Below the pieces are notes generated by a model that saw nothing but the letters and a program-made list of their open reading frames with translations, was not told the DNA's origin and did not search any database. A DNA stretch of 64,000 bases from Burkholderiales bacterium (lineage in GTDB: Bacteria; Pseudomonadota; Gammaproteobacteria; Burkholderiales; Casimicrobiaceae), in contig JADZAQ010000082.1 in assembly GCA_020852555.1 (NCBI GenBank), positions 1 through 64,000 on the forward strand. Direction: 5' to 3'. The position numbers and the translations under genes were made by a program. This document shows positions 52,200 to 63,062 of this stretch, in pieces; within the stretch, counting starts at the first letter, position 1; every line of letters starts with the position of its first letter.

Positions 52200-53201
52200 A
52201 TGAGCGATGACACGCACCTTCCCGTCTTGCTCGACGAAGCGGTGGCGGCGCTGGCGATCAAGCCCGCCGGTACCTACGTCGATGCGACCTTCGGGCGCGG
52301 CGGGCACAGCGCGCGCATCCTCGCCGCGCTCGGTCCCGGCGGGCGCCTCATTGCCGTCGATCGCGATCCCGACGCCGCGCGTGCCGCGGCGGCCTTCGTG
52401 CACCGCGATACCCGCTTCACGTTTCGCCGCGCGTGGTTCTCGGAACTGCCCGCCGTCCTCGCCGAACTTGCCCCGGCTGGAGTCGACGGCGCGCTCTTCG
52501 ATCTCGGAACCTCCTCGCCGCAGATCGACGACGCCACGCGCGGCTTCTCCTTTCGCTTCGACGGGCCCCTCGACATGAGGATGGATCCGTCCCGCGGCGA
52601 GACCGCCGCCGCCTTCCTGGCCCGCGCCAGCGTGCGCGAATTGATGGAGGTCATCCGCGACTATGGTGAAGAACGGTTTGCTCAATCCATTGCAAAGGCA
52701 ATTGCGGCGGCGCGCGAAGAGCGGTCCATCGAACGTACCGCGGAACTCCGCCGTATCGTGGGCCAAGCCGTCGGCCCGCTCACGCGGGGTGATTGGCGTC
52801 AGGATCCGGCCACGCGCACCTTCCAGGCCCTTCGGATTTTCGTGAACCGCGAGCTGTCCGAGATCGGCAGCGCGTTGCCGGCGATCGTCCCGTTCCTGCG
52901 CAGCGGCGCGCGCCTCGTGGTGATCGCCTTCCATTCGCTCGAGGACCGGATCGTCAAGCGCTTCTTCCGGAAGGCGGCGCTGCCGTTCGCCGGCGATCCG
53001 CGGTTGGCGCGGCTGGCGCTGCCCGCGGCGGCACTGCCCGCGGCGCCGCTCGCCGCCGTCGGGCGGGCGACGAAGCCCTCGGCCGCGGAGGTCGAGCGCA
53101 ACCCGCGCGCGCGCAGCGCGATCCTCCGCGTGGCGGAGCGCACGGCAGCACCGCTGCCGGCTGACTGGCCGCACGGCTACGTGGCGACGGAGTGGGCATG
53201 A
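52200..53201 (+). CDS. rsmH: 16S rRNA (cytosine(1402)-N(4))-methyltransferase
   Basis: HLPVLLDEAVAALAIKPAGTYVDATFGRGGHSARIL...DGALFDLGTSSPQID...VIAFHSLEDRIVKRFF. Confidence 0.96.
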   Translation: MSDDTHLPVLLDEAVAALAIKPAGTYVDATFGRGGHSARILAALGPGGRLIAVDRDPDAARAAAAFVHRDTRFTFRRAWFSELPAVLAELAPAGVDGALFDLGTSSPQIDDATRGFSFRFDGPLDMRMDPSRGETAAAFLARASVRELMEVIRDYGEERFAQSIAKAIAAAREERSIERTAELRRIVGQAVGPLTRGDWRQDPATRTFQALRIFVNRELSEIGSALPAIVPFLRSGARLVVIAFHSLEDRIVKRFFRKAALPFAGDPRLARLALPAAALPAAPLAAVGRATKPSAAEVERNPRARSAILRVAERTAAPLPADWPHGYVATEWA

Positions 53202-53485
53202 CGCGGGTGAATCTCGTCCTCCTCGCGGTGCTCGTGCTCTGCGCGCTCTCGCTCGTGACGTCGCGGCACCAGGCGCGGCGGCTCTTCGTCGAGCTCGAGC
53301 GCGCGCAGACGGAGCAGCGCAGCTACGAGACGGAGTACGGACAGTTGCAGCTCGAGCAGTCGACATGGGGCATGCCGGCACGGATCGAGAAAATCGCCCG
53401 CGAGCAGCTGCACATGCAGTTGCCGACCGTGGCGCGCACCGAGATCGTGCCGATGCCTGCTCCGCGAGGCGAGGGTGCGCGATGA
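53198..53485 (+). CDS. ftsL: cell division protein FtsL
   Basis: Short single-TM protein MTRVNLVLLAVLVLCALSLVTSRHQARRLFVELERAQ...IEKIAREQLHMQLP between rsmH and ftsI; 4-nt overlaps on both sides. Confidence 0.88.
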   Translation: MTRVNLVLLAVLVLCALSLVTSRHQARRLFVELERAQTEQRSYETEYGQLQLEQSTWGMPARIEKIAREQLHMQLPTVARTEIVPMPAPRGEGAR

Positions 53486-55227
53486 AGGTCACCACCGCCC
53501 GCCAGCGCTTCGCCGCCGCCCCCGAGGCGCTTCCCTTGCCACGCCTGCGCGCCCTCATCGTCTTCGGCGCGTTGGCGCTCCTCTTCGCCGGCCTCGTCGG
53601 TCGCTCGCTCTACCTGCAGTGGATCGACTACGCGTTCTTGCAGGAGCAAGGCAGCGCGCGGCATTCGCGCGAGCTCGAGGTGCCCGCGCACCGCGGGCGC
53701 ATCGTCGATCGCTTCGGCGAGGTGCTCGCGGTGTCGACGCCGGTGCGCTCGCTGTGGGCGTTCCCCGACAAGTTCGAGGCCTCCCCGGAACAGCTGAAAG
53801 ACCTCGCCCGCATCCTCGAGACCACGCCGCAGCGCATCGCCGCGCGCCTCGACGCGCACGAGGACTTCACGTTCCTCGCCCGGCAGATCGCGCCGGAGAC
53901 GTCCGAGCGCGCGATGGCGCTGCGCATCAAGGGGCTGCACGATCAGACCGAGTTCCGGCGCTACTACCCGGGTGGCGACGTGATGGCGCAGATCCTCGGC
54001 TTCACCGGTGACAAGGACGCCGGGCAGGAGGGCATCGAGCTCGCGCAGCAGCCGTGGCTCGCCGGCGTGCCGGGCAGCCGGCGCGTGATCATCAATCGAC
54101 GCTTCGAGGCGGTCGAGGACGTGGCGGCGATCCGCGCCCCGCAGGCGGGGCGCGATCTTGCGCTCGCCATCGATTCCCGCCTCCAGTACCTCGCCTTCCG
54201 CGAGTTGAAGGCCGCGGTCGAGGCGAACAAGGCGCGCGCCGGCGGGATGGTGGTCCTCGACGTCGCCACCGGCGAGATCCTGGCGCTCGCCAACTGGCCG
54301 ACGTACAACCCGAATCGCCGCGACAAGGTCACGCCCGAGAAGATGCGCAATCGCACGCTGACCGACGTCTTCGAGCCGGGCTCGACGCTGAAACCCTTCA
54401 CCATCGCCACCGCGCTCGAGACGGGCAAGGTGCGTCCGGACACGGTGATCCAGACTGGCAACGGCACGCTCAGCATCGGCCCCAACACGATCCACGACGC
54501 GCACCCCGGCGGCGCGCTCACCGTCGAGCAGATCATCCAGAAATCCTCGAACGTGGGCTCGGCCAAGATCGCGTTGTCGCTGCCGGCACAGGCGATGTGG
54601 CAGACGTTCTCCAACGTCGGCTTCGGGACCACGCCGAAGACCGGCTTTCCCGGCGAGGTGAGCGGCCGCGTGCGCCCGGCGAAGACGTGGAAGCCGATCG
54701 AGCAGGCGACGATGGCCTACGGGCACGGGATCTCGGTGAACCTCGTGCAACTCGCCCGCGCCTACACGATCTTCGCCACCGACGGCGAGTTGAAGCCGGT
54801 GACGCTGCTCAAGACCGAAGGTCCGGTCGAAGGCCGGCCGGCGATTTCGCCCACCACCGCGGCGGCGGTTCGCCACATGCTCGAGATGGCGGTGCAGCCG
54901 GGCGGTACGGCGCCCAGGGCGCAGGTCGTCGGCTATCGCGTCGCCGGCAAGACCGGGACGGCGCACAAGCTCGCCGGCAAGGGCTACGCCGCCAACAAGT
55001 ACGTGTCGTCGTTCGTCGGCTTCGCGCCCGCCTCGCGGCCGCGCCTCATCGTGGCGGTGATGATCGACGAGCCGTCGGGCGGCCAGTATTACGGCGGCTC
55101 GGTCGCCGGTCCGGTGTTCGCGAACGTGATGGGCGCCGCGCTGCGCCTGCTCGGCGTCCCCACCGACGCACCCGTGAACAACGTGATCCTGCCGGCGGAC
55201 GCGATCGAAGTGCACGAGGAGACGTGA
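53482..55227 (+). CDS. ftsI: peptidoglycan D,D-transpeptidase FtsI (PBP3)
   Basis: STLK (FEPGSTLKPFT), SSN (KSSNVGSAK) and KTGT (AGKTGTAHK) motifs. Confidence 0.95.
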   Translation: MKVTTARQRFAAAPEALPLPRLRALIVFGALALLFAGLVGRSLYLQWIDYAFLQEQGSARHSRELEVPAHRGRIVDRFGEVLAVSTPVRSLWAFPDKFEASPEQLKDLARILETTPQRIAARLDAHEDFTFLARQIAPETSERAMALRIKGLHDQTEFRRYYPGGDVMAQILGFTGDKDAGQEGIELAQQPWLAGVPGSRRVIINRRFEAVEDVAAIRAPQAGRDLALAIDSRLQYLAFRELKAAVEANKARAGGMVVLDVATGEILALANWPTYNPNRRDKVTPEKMRNRTLTDVFEPGSTLKPFTIATALETGKVRPDTVIQTGNGTLSIGPNTIHDAHPGGALTVEQIIQKSSNVGSAKIALSLPAQAMWQTFSNVGFGTTPKTGFPGEVSGRVRPAKTWKPIEQATMAYGHGISVNLVQLARAYTIFATDGELKPVTLLKTEGPVEGRPAISPTTAAAVRHMLEMAVQPGGTAPRAQVVGYRVAGKTGTAHKLAGKGYAANKYVSSFVGFAPASRPRLIVAVMIDEPSGGQYYGGSVAGPVFANVMGAALRLLGVPTDAPVNNVILPADAIEVHEET

Positions 55228-55290
55228 TGATGAGCGCCGGTCGCCGTTCGTCGCCCCCGCGGTCCGCGGTCGTCAGGAGCGGGCGCCACC

Positions 55291-56769
55291 ATGCCTGACC
55301 TCGAGCATCCGTTCGACGTCGCCGCGCTGCTCGCGCGCCTGGGCGCGCGGCCGCGCCGCATCACCGCCGACAGCCGGCGCGTGGAATCCGGCGTTGCCTT
55401 CGCCGCCTATCCCGGAATCGCCACCGACGGCCGCCACTTCATCGCCGACGCGCTCGCTCGCGGTGCCGCCGCGGTGTTCTGGGAGGCGCGCGGGTGGCGG
55501 TGGGATCCGGCGCTCGCCGGCGCCAACCTCGGCATCGACGGTCTGCAGCAGCGGGTGGGTGCGATCGCCGACTTCATCTACGGCAGCCCGTCGCGCGACC
55601 TGCGCTTGATCGGCGTCACCGGCACCAACGGCAAGTCGTCGTGCGCGCACTGGATCGCGCAGGCGTTCGATGCCTGCGGCACGCGCGCCGCGGTGATCGG
55701 CACGTTGGGCAACGGACTCGTCGGGGCGATCGCCCCCGCGGTGCACACCACGCCCGACGCCACCATGCTGCACGAGCTCCTCGCGCAGTTTCGTACCGCC
55801 GGCGCCCGGGCGGTGGCCATGGAGGTGTCGTCGCACGGACTCGACCAGGGTCGCGTGAACGGGGCGACGTTCGACGTGGCGCTGTTCACCAACCTGACGC
55901 GCGACCACCTCGACTATCACAAGACGATGGCGGCGTACGGCGCGGCCAAGGCGAGACTCTTCGCCTGGCCCGGCCTGCGCACCGCGGTGATCAACGCCGA
56001 CGACCTCTTCGGACGGAGCCTCATCGAAGCGACGCGCGAGCGCGGTCAGCCGACGCTGACCTACGGCCTCGGCAGCGCGGACATCGCCGCCACGCCGCTC
56101 GCGGTGGACCGCCGCGGCATCGTCCTCGACGTCGCCACCCCCTGGGGCCGCGGCACGCTGCGCTCCGGGCTCGTGGGTGCGTTCAATGCGCAGAACCTGT
56201 TGGGCGTACTGGGCGTGCTCCTGGCCTGCGACGTGCCGCTCGGGCGCGCGCTCGACGTCCTGGCGACGCTCCCCGCACCTGCCGGGCGGATGCAGCGCCT
56301 GGGTGGCGATCGCCGGCCGCTGGTCGTCGTCGATTACGCGCACACGCCCGATGCGCTCGAGAAGGTGCTGGTCGCGCTGCGCTCGGCCGTGACCCCGGGC
56401 GGCGAGCTCGTCTGCGTCTTCGGGTGCGGCGGCGATCGCGACGCGGGCAAGCGACCGCAGATGGGCGCCATCGCGGCCGCGCACGCCGATCGCATCGTGG
56501 TGACGAGCGACAATCCGCGCAGCGAAGATCCGCTCACCATCGCCCAGGACGTCGCCAAGGGCGTGCTCGATGCCGGCCATCGCCGCTGGGCGATCGAGAT
56601 CGATCGCGGTGCCGCCATCGCGCAGGCGGTGGCGAGCGCCGGCCAGGACGACGTCGTGCTCATCGCCGGCAAGGGTCACGAGACCTATCAGGAGCGCGGG
56701 GGTGAGCGGCATCCGTTCTCGGATGCCGCCGAGGCGGCGGCGGCGCTGGCGGCGTGGAGCGCGGCATGA
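55291..56769 (+). CDS. murE: UDP-N-acetylmuramoyl-L-alanyl-D-glutamate--2,6-diaminopimelate ligase
   Basis: ITADSRRVESGVAFAAYPG...LIGVTGTNGKSSCAHWIAQAF...VVVDYAHTPDALEKVL...TSDNPRSEDP (DAP-type DNPR). Confidence 0.95.
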   Translation: MPDLEHPFDVAALLARLGARPRRITADSRRVESGVAFAAYPGIATDGRHFIADALARGAAAVFWEARGWRWDPALAGANLGIDGLQQRVGAIADFIYGSPSRDLRLIGVTGTNGKSSCAHWIAQAFDACGTRAAVIGTLGNGLVGAIAPAVHTTPDATMLHELLAQFRTAGARAVAMEVSSHGLDQGRVNGATFDVALFTNLTRDHLDYHKTMAAYGAAKARLFAWPGLRTAVINADDLFGRSLIEATRERGQPTLTYGLGSADIAATPLAVDRRGIVLDVATPWGRGTLRSGLVGAFNAQNLLGVLGVLLACDVPLGRALDVLATLPAPAGRMQRLGGDRRPLVVVDYAHTPDALEKVLVALRSAVTPGGELVCVFGCGGDRDAGKRPQMGAIAAAHADRIVVTSDNPRSEDPLTIAQDVAKGVLDAGHRRWAIEIDRGAAIAQAVASAGQDDVVLIAGKGHETYQERGGERHPFSDAAEAAAALAAWSAA

Positions 56770-58136
56770 TGGACACCACCACCGCCGCCCTCGCCGTACG
56801 CGGCCGCTCGCTCGGCGGGAGCGCCTCGTTCCGGCGGGTGACGACCGACAGCCGCGATCTGCAGCCGGGCGACCTCTTCGTCGCACTGCGCGGCGAGCGC
56901 TTCGACGGTCACGATTTCGTGGCGACGGCGCTGGCGCGCGGCGCGGCCGGCGCCATCGTCGCCGACGATCGGGCCGCCGACCTCCCCGGCGTGCGCATTG
57001 CCGTCGCCGATCCGCTCACCGCCCTGGGCGAGCTCGCCGCGCACTGGCGCGCGCGGTTCGCGCTGCCGCTCGTGGTGATCGTCGGCAGCAACGGCAAGAC
57101 CACCGTCAAGGAGATGACGGCGGCGATCCTCCGCGAGGAATTCGGCGCCGACGGCGTGCTCGCGACGCGCGGCAATCTCAACAATGCGATCGGCCTGCCG
57201 TTGACGCTGCTGCGGCTCACGGCAGCGCAGCGTGCCGCGGTGATCGAGCTCGGCATGAACCACCGCGGCGAGACGCGCGAGCTCGTCGCCATCGCGCGGC
57301 CGACGATCGTCGTCGTCAACAATGCGCAGCGCGAGCATCAGGAATTCATGACCAGCGTCGCCGACGTCGCGGCGGAGCACGCCGATGCGCTCACCGGCCT
57401 CGCGCCGGGGGGCGTGGCGGTGCTCAACGCCGACGATGCGCACGTCGACCTCTGGCGTGCCGCGGCCGCCCGCGCGCAGGCCACCGCGGTGAGCTTCGGC
57501 TTCGCACCCGGCAGCGACGTGACCGCGACGCTGCGCCCGGCCGCTGCCGGTAGCGTGCTCGCGCTCAACACGCCGATCGGGCACGCGCACGTGAACCTCG
57601 CCGCACCGGGCCTGCACATGGCGCGCAATGCGCTGGCGGCCGCAGCGGCGGCCATTGCGGCCGGCGCCTCGATCGGCGCCGTGAAGCGCGGCCTTGCCGC
57701 GTTCCGGCCGGTCGCCGGCCGGCTGGTGGCGGTGCGCGCGACGGGCGGCGCGAGCGTACTCGACGACAGCTACAACGCCAATCCCGACTCGATGCGGGCG
57801 GCGATCGAGGTGCTCGCCGCGGTGCCCGGGCGGCGCGTGCTGGTCATGGGCGACATGGGCGAGGTCGGCGCGCAGGGTCCGGCGTTCCATCACGAGATCG
57901 GCGCCTACGCGCGCGAGCGCGGTGTGCACCGGCTCTACGCGCTCGGCGCGCTGTCGGCGGCGGCGGTCGCCGCCTTCGGTGACGCCGCGGCGCACTTCGC
58001 CGACGCCGGGGCGCTTACCGCCGCGCTCGCCGCCGAGGCGGGGGAGGGCGTGACGATCCTGGTCAAGGGCTCGCGCTTCATGCGCATGGAGCGCATCGTC
58101 GCCGCGCTCACCGGTCGCGGCGACGGGGAGCACTGA
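56766..58136 (+). CDS. murF: UDP-N-acetylmuramoyl-tripeptide--D-alanyl-D-alanine ligase
   Basis: [28 protein letters not shown]...[19 protein letters not shown]...[20 protein letters not shown]; 4-nt overlap with murE. Confidence 0.95.
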   Translation: MMDTTTAALAVRGRSLGGSASFRRVTTDSRDLQPGDLFVALRGERFDGHDFVATALARGAAGAIVADDRAADLPGVRIAVADPLTALGELAAHWRARFALPLVVIVGSNGKTTVKEMTAAILREEFGADGVLATRGNLNNAIGLPLTLLRLTAAQRAAVIELGMNHRGETRELVAIARPTIVVVNNAQREHQEFMTSVADVAAEHADALTGLAPGGVAVLNADDAHVDLWRAAAARAQATAVSFGFAPGSDVTATLRPAAAGSVLALNTPIGHAHVNLAAPGLHMARNALAAAAAAIAAGASIGAVKRGLAAFRPVAGRLVAVRATGGASVLDDSYNANPDSMRAAIEVLAAVPGRRVLVMGDMGEVGAQGPAFHHEIGAYARERGVHRLYALGALSAAAVAAFGDAAAHFADAGALTAALAAEAGEGVTILVKGSRFMRMERIVAALTGRGDGEH

Positions 58137-59287
58137 TGCTCGTCCTCCTCGCCGAATGGCTCGAGCAATTCGCGCGCGCCTTCAACGTCTTCAGCTACAT
58201 CACGCTGCGCGCGGTGCTGGCGACGATCACCGCGCTCGTCATCTCGTTCCTGATCGGGCCGCGCATGATCGCCTGGCTCGCCCGCATGAAGATCGGCCAG
58301 GCGGTGCGCGACGACGGCCCCAGGACGCACCTCGTCAAGGCAGGAACGCCGACGATGGGCGGCGCCCTCATCCTGGTCTCGATCGTCGTCACCACGCTGC
58401 TCTGGGGCAACCTCGGCAACCGCTTCGTGTGGGTGGTGCTGCTCGTCACGCTGGGCTTCGGCGTGGTCGGCTGGGTCGACGACTGGCGCAAGGTCGTGCA
58501 CCGCAATCCCAAGGGCCTGTCGGCGCGTGCCAAGTTCTTCTGGCAGTCGGCGATCGGCTTCGTCGCCGCGGTCTATCTCGCCTTCTCGGTCTCCGCCGAG
58601 AACAATCCGCAGTTGCTCCGACTCTTCTCCGAGTGGGTGGCGAGCGGCTTCGCCGCCGGGCTGTCGGCCCGCGCCGACCTCATCGTCCCGTTCTTCAAGA
58701 CGGTGTCGTACCCGCTCGGCATGTGGGGGTTCATCGCGCTCACCTACTTCGTGATCGTGGGTACCAGCAACGCGGTGAACCTCACCGACGGCCTCGACGG
58801 CCTCGCCATCATGCCCACGGTGATGATCGCCGGCGCACTCGGCGTCTTCGCCTACGTCACCGGCAACGCGATCTTCGCCCGCTACCTCGGGTTTCCGCAC
58901 ATTCCCGGCACCGGCGAGCTGGCCGTGATCTGCGGCGCGATCGGGGGCGCGGGATTGGGCTTCCTGTGGTTCAACGCGTATCCCGCCGACGTGTTCATGG
59001 GCGACGTCGGTGCGCTCGCCCTCGGCGCCGCGCTCGGCACGATCGCGGTCATCGTTCGCCAGGAGATCGTGCTGTTCATCATGGGCGGCGTCTTCGTCGC
59101 CGAGACGCTGTCGGTGATGATCCAGGTGGCGTCGTTCAAATTGCGCGGCAAGCGGGTGTTCCGCATGGCGCCCATCCACCATCACTTCGAGTTGAAGGGC
59201 TGGAAGGAGAACCAGGTCGTGGTCCGCTTCTGGATCATCACCATGCTGCTGGTGCTCTTCGGCCTGTCGACGCTCAAGCTGCGGTGA
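58136..59287 (+). CDS. mraY: phospho-N-acetylmuramoyl-pentapeptide-transferase
   Basis: [26 protein letters not shown]...[17 protein letters not shown]...[25 protein letters not shown]. Confidence 0.97.
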   Translation: MLVLLAEWLEQFARAFNVFSYITLRAVLATITALVISFLIGPRMIAWLARMKIGQAVRDDGPRTHLVKAGTPTMGGALILVSIVVTTLLWGNLGNRFVWVVLLVTLGFGVVGWVDDWRKVVHRNPKGLSARAKFFWQSAIGFVAAVYLAFSVSAENNPQLLRLFSEWVASGFAAGLSARADLIVPFFKTVSYPLGMWGFIALTYFVIVGTSNAVNLTDGLDGLAIMPTVMIAGALGVFAYVTGNAIFARYLGFPHIPGTGELAVICGAIGGAGLGFLWFNAYPADVFMGDVGALALGAALGTIAVIVRQEIVLFIMGGVFVAETLSVMIQVASFKLRGKRVFRMAPIHHHFELKGWKENQVVVRFWIITMLLVLFGLSTLKLR

Positions 59288-60669
59288 GCACGATGCGCTA
59301 CGCCGGTCGCAACGCCGTGGTGCTGGGGGCGGGCCTCACCGGCGCGTCGCTCGCCCGCTACCTGGTGGGCGAAGGCGCGCAGGTGCGCGTGGCCGACACG
59401 CGCGTCCAGCCACCGCTCGCCGCCGCGCTGCCGGACGTCGCACTGGTCACCGGCCCCTTCGGCGACGCCACCTTTGCCGGCGCCGATCTCATCGCCATCA
59501 GCCCGGGGGTCGCCAAGGACCAGCCGGCGATCGCCGCGGCGGTCGCCCGCGGCGCCGAGCTCGTCGGCGACATCGAGCTCTTCGCACGGGCCTTGCCGGC
59601 CGAGCAGAAGGTGCTGGCGATCACCGGATCGAACGGCAAGACGACGGTCACCGCACTCACCGGTGCGCTGTGCCGCGCCGGTGGCCTGCGCGCGGTGGTC
59701 GCCGGCAACATCGGCGACGCGGTCCTCGACGTCCTCGCCCGCTTCGCCGGCCCGGTTGCCGCCGAAACGTGGCCCGACGTCTTCGTCCTCGAGTTGTCGA
59801 GCTTCCAGCTCGAAACGACGTGGTCGCTGGTGCCGACGGCCGCCGCCGTGCTCAACGTCACCGACAATCACCTCGACCGCTACGCCGATCTCGGCGCGTA
59901 CGCCGCGGCCAAGGCGCGGATCTTCTCGACCCGCGGCATCCAGGTGCTCAATCGCGACGATCCGCGCACGCTGGCGATGCGCATCGCGGGGCGCACCGTC
60001 GAGACCTTCGGCGCCGGCGTGCCGGCCGCCGAGGGCGAGTGGGGGCTGGTGCGCGTCGACGGCGCCACCTGGCTCGCGCAAGGCGGCGGCTTGCTCGCGC
60101 CCGTCGACTCGCTCGCGCTGATGGGCCGGCACAATGCGCTCAATGCGCTGGCGGCGCTGGCGCTGACTGCGACGGTGACCCGGATCGACCGCCGCGTCCT
60201 CGACGCGCTGAAGGCATTCGAGGGATTGCCGCATCGCATGCGGCGCATCGCCGAGGCGCGGCGCATCGCCTATATCGACGACTCGAAGGCGACCACGGTG
60301 GCCGCCACGCGCGCGGCGCTCGACGGGATCGAGCGCCCGGCGATCCTCATCGCCGGCGGCGACGGCAAGGGCCAGGACTTTCGTCCCCTGAAAGCGGCGG
60401 TCGACGCCGACTGCCGGGCGGTCCTGCTGATTGGCCGCGATGCTCCGCTGATCGCCGCCGCATTGACCGGAACGGCAGCGCGGGTCGAGATCGCGGGCAC
60501 GCTCGATCGCGCGGTCGATCGCGCCATCGAGATCGCCGTGCCGGGCGACGCCGTGCTGCTGTCGCCGGCGTGCGCGAGCCTCGACCAGTTCACCAACTAC
60601 GTCGAGCGCGGCGAACGTTTCGCCGCTCGCGTCGGCGCCCGGCTCGCGCCGGACGTCTCGCATGCGTAA
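59284..60669 (+). CDS. murD: UDP-N-acetylmuramoylalanine--D-glutamate ligase
   Basis: [30 protein letters not shown]...[19 protein letters not shown]...[16 protein letters not shown]...[21 protein letters not shown]. Confidence 0.95.
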   Translation: MSTMRYAGRNAVVLGAGLTGASLARYLVGEGAQVRVADTRVQPPLAAALPDVALVTGPFGDATFAGADLIAISPGVAKDQPAIAAAVARGAELVGDIELFARALPAEQKVLAITGSNGKTTVTALTGALCRAGGLRAVVAGNIGDAVLDVLARFAGPVAAETWPDVFVLELSSFQLETTWSLVPTAAAVLNVTDNHLDRYADLGAYAAAKARIFSTRGIQVLNRDDPRTLAMRIAGRTVETFGAGVPAAEGEWGLVRVDGATWLAQGGGLLAPVDSLALMGRHNALNALAALALTATVTRIDRRVLDALKAFEGLPHRMRRIAEARRIAYIDDSKATTVAATRAALDGIERPAILIAGGDGKGQDFRPLKAAVDADCRAVLLIGRDAPLIAAALTGTAARVEIAGTLDRAVDRAIEIAVPGDAVLLSPACASLDQFTNYVERGERFAARVGARLAPDVSHA

Positions 60670-61915
60670 GGCGCTGACACACCCGGCCGCCGGCCGGAGC
60701 GCGGCGCGCGCGCTGCGACCCGAAGCCGCCGTTCCCGTCGCCGCGCGCGGCAGCGCCGCGCGCTCGCTCGCCGCCTACGACGCCTCGCTCGCCTGGGCGG
60801 CGCTGCTCCTCCTCGCGATCGGCCTGGTGATGGTCTATTCGGCGTCGATCGCCAGCGCCGAGGCGGCGGCCCACACCGGCCATCGTGCGTGGTACTTCCT
60901 CGCCCGGCACGCGCTGTTCGTGGTCGCCGGCCTCGCCGCCGCCGTGCTCGCCTTCCAGGTGCCGACGCGGGTGTGGCAGGCGTTCGCGCCGTGGCTGTTC
61001 ATCGCCGGTGTGGTGCTCCTCGTGATCGTGCTGGTGCCGGGGATCGGCAAGGCGGTGAACGGCTCGCGGCGCTGGCTGTCGCTGTCGTTCGTCAACGTGC
61101 AGCCTTCCGAGTTCATGAAGCTCGCCGTGGTGCTCTACGCGGCGAGCTATGCGGTACGCCGCGCGGCCTTCCTGCACGCGGAGCAGCCGCTGCGGCAGAC
61201 GATCGTGCGCGGCTTCCTGCCGCTCTTCGCGGTGATGGTGGTGGTCGGTGGTCTGCTGCTGCTCGAGCCCGACTTCGGTGCCTTCGTGGTGATCGTCGCG
61301 ATCGCCTTCGGGATCCTCTTCCTGGGTGGCCTCGACTGGCGGCTCTTCATCGGCCTCGCCGCGCTCCTGCCGGTCGCGCTCGCCGGCATCCTCGTCGCGG
61401 CGCCGTATCGCCTGCAGCGCCTCACGGCCTTTCTCGATCCGTGGTCCGACCCCCTCGGCAAGGGCTACCAGCTGTCGCACTCGCTCATCGCCTTCGGTCG
61501 TGGCGAGTGGTTCGGAGTGGGCCTGGGGTCGAGCGTCGAGAAGCTCCTTTTCCTCCCCGAAGCGCACACCGACTTCCTGCTGGCGGTGATCGCCGAGGAG
61601 CTGGGCTTCGTCGGCGTCACCGTGGTCATCGCGCTCTTCGTGTGGGTGCTCTTTCGCGCTTACCGCATCGGCAACCAGGCGGCGCGTCTCGCGCGGCCAT
61701 TCGCCGCCCTCGTCGCGCAGGGGATCGGCGTATGGCTCGGCGTGCAGACGTTCATCAACATCGGCGTCAACATGGGCGTGCTGCCGACCAAGGGACTCAC
61801 GCTGCCGCTGCTCTCGTTCGGCGGCAGCGGCATCGTCGCCAACTGCATCGCGATCGCGCTCCTCCTGCGCATCGACTACGAGAACCGGCGCCTGCTGCGA
61901 GGGTTCACGGTATGA
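60662..61915 (+). CDS. ftsW: peptidoglycan glycosyltransferase FtsW (SEDS)
   Basis: Multi-[34 protein letters not shown]...[21 protein letters not shown]...[29 protein letters not shown]. Confidence 0.95.
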   Translation: MRKALTHPAAGRSAARALRPEAAVPVAARGSAARSLAAYDASLAWAALLLLAIGLVMVYSASIASAEAAAHTGHRAWYFLARHALFVVAGLAAAVLAFQVPTRVWQAFAPWLFIAGVVLLVIVLVPGIGKAVNGSRRWLSLSFVNVQPSEFMKLAVVLYAASYAVRRAAFLHAEQPLRQTIVRGFLPLFAVMVVVGGLLLLEPDFGAFVVIVAIAFGILFLGGLDWRLFIGLAALLPVALAGILVAAPYRLQRLTAFLDPWSDPLGKGYQLSHSLIAFGRGEWFGVGLGSSVEKLLFLPEAHTDFLLAVIAEELGFVGVTVVIALFVWVLFRAYRIGNQAARLARPFAALVAQGIGVWLGVQTFINIGVNMGVLPTKGLTLPLLSFGGSGIVANCIAIALLLRIDYENRRLLRGFTV

Positions 61916-61989
61916 GGCATCGGGCAGCCACCGGCGCGCGCATTCGCGGGGCCGCAGCACCTGGCGCTGCCCGGGGGTGCGGCCGGTGA
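61912..61989 (+). CDS. 25-codon mini-ORF bridging ftsW and murG (function uncertain)
   Basis: ATG overlaps the ftsW TGA (ATGA) and its TGA overlaps a murG GTG (GTGA): [25 protein letters not shown]. Confidence 0.3.
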   Translation: MRHRAATGARIRGAAAPGAARGCGR

Positions 61990-63062
61990 ACGTGATGATC
62001 ACCACCGGCGGCACCGGCGGGCACGTCTTTCCCGGACTCGCCGTCGCGGACCAGCTCGCGGCGCGCGGCGCCGGTGTCTTCTGGCTCGGCACCCGCGAGG
62101 GGATCGAGGCGCGGCTCGTTCCGCAGCACGGCGTCGAGTTCGAGGGCATCGCGTTTCGCGGCGTTCGCGGCAAGGGCTGGCGGACGCTCCTCTTCGGGCC
62201 GGCGGCGTTGCTGGGCGCCTGCCTCGCGGCGCGCGCCGTCATCCGCCGCCGCCTGCCCGACGTCGTGCTGGGCTTCGGCGGATTTGCATCGTTCCCCGGC
62301 GCGCTCATGGGCGTGGTGACGGGCCGCAAGCTGGTGCTCCACGATTCCAACGCCGTCGCCGGACTCGCCACGCGGGTACTCGCCTATGGCGCCGATCGCA
62401 TCCTGCTGGGCTTTCCACAGGCGCTGCGCGGCAGGCACCCGCGGCGCGTCGAATGGGTCGGCAATCCGTTGCGCGATGCGCTGTGCGCGCTGCCGCCGCC
62501 GGCGCAGCGCTTCGCGGGTCGCGACGGTCCGCTGCGCCTGCTCGTGGTCGGCGGCAGCCTCGGTGCGCAGGCGCTGAACGCGCTCGTTCCGGCGGCGATC
62601 GCCACGCTGCCGGCCGCGCGCCGACCCGCGATCGTGCACCAGTCCGGCGAGCGGCATCTCGCGGCCTTGCGCTTCGCCTATGCCCAGGCCGGCGTCACCG
62701 CCGAGTGCGTCGCCTTCATCGACGACATGGCGGCGCGCTATGCGTGGGCCGATTTCGTCGTCTGCCGGGGCGGCGCGCTCACCGTGTCCGAGCTCGCGGC
62801 GGTCGGACTGGGCGCGCTCGTCGTCCCGCTGCCCGGTGCGATCGCCGACGAGCAGAGTGCCAACGCGCAGTTCCTGGTCGCCGCCGATGCCGCGTGGAAG
62901 GAGCCGCAGGACGCGCTCGATGCGAAGCGCCTCGCCGCGCGCATCGACAGCCTCGACCGCACGCGCTGCCTCGCCATGGCCAACGCCGCGCACGCGCTCG
63001 GCAAGCGCGATGCGGCGTCGCGCGTGGCCGATGTCTGCCTGGGCTTCGGGGTGCGCCCATGA
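61986..63062 (+). CDS. murG: undecaprenyldiphospho-muramoylpentapeptide beta-N-acetylglucosaminyltransferase
   Basis: [45 protein letters not shown]...[15 protein letters not shown]...[25 protein letters not shown]. Start may be GTG 61977, GTG 61986 or ATG 61995. Confidence 0.95.
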   Translation: MNVMITTGGTGGHVFPGLAVADQLAARGAGVFWLGTREGIEARLVPQHGVEFEGIAFRGVRGKGWRTLLFGPAALLGACLAARAVIRRRLPDVVLGFGGFASFPGALMGVVTGRKLVLHDSNAVAGLATRVLAYGADRILLGFPQALRGRHPRRVEWVGNPLRDALCALPPPAQRFAGRDGPLRLLVVGGSLGAQALNALVPAAIATLPAARRPAIVHQSGERHLAALRFAYAQAGVTAECVAFIDDMAARYAWADFVVCRGGALTVSELAAVGLGALVVPLPGAIADEQSANAQFLVAADAAWKEPQDALDAKRLAARIDSLDRTRCLAMANAAHALGKRDAASRVADVCLGFGVRP

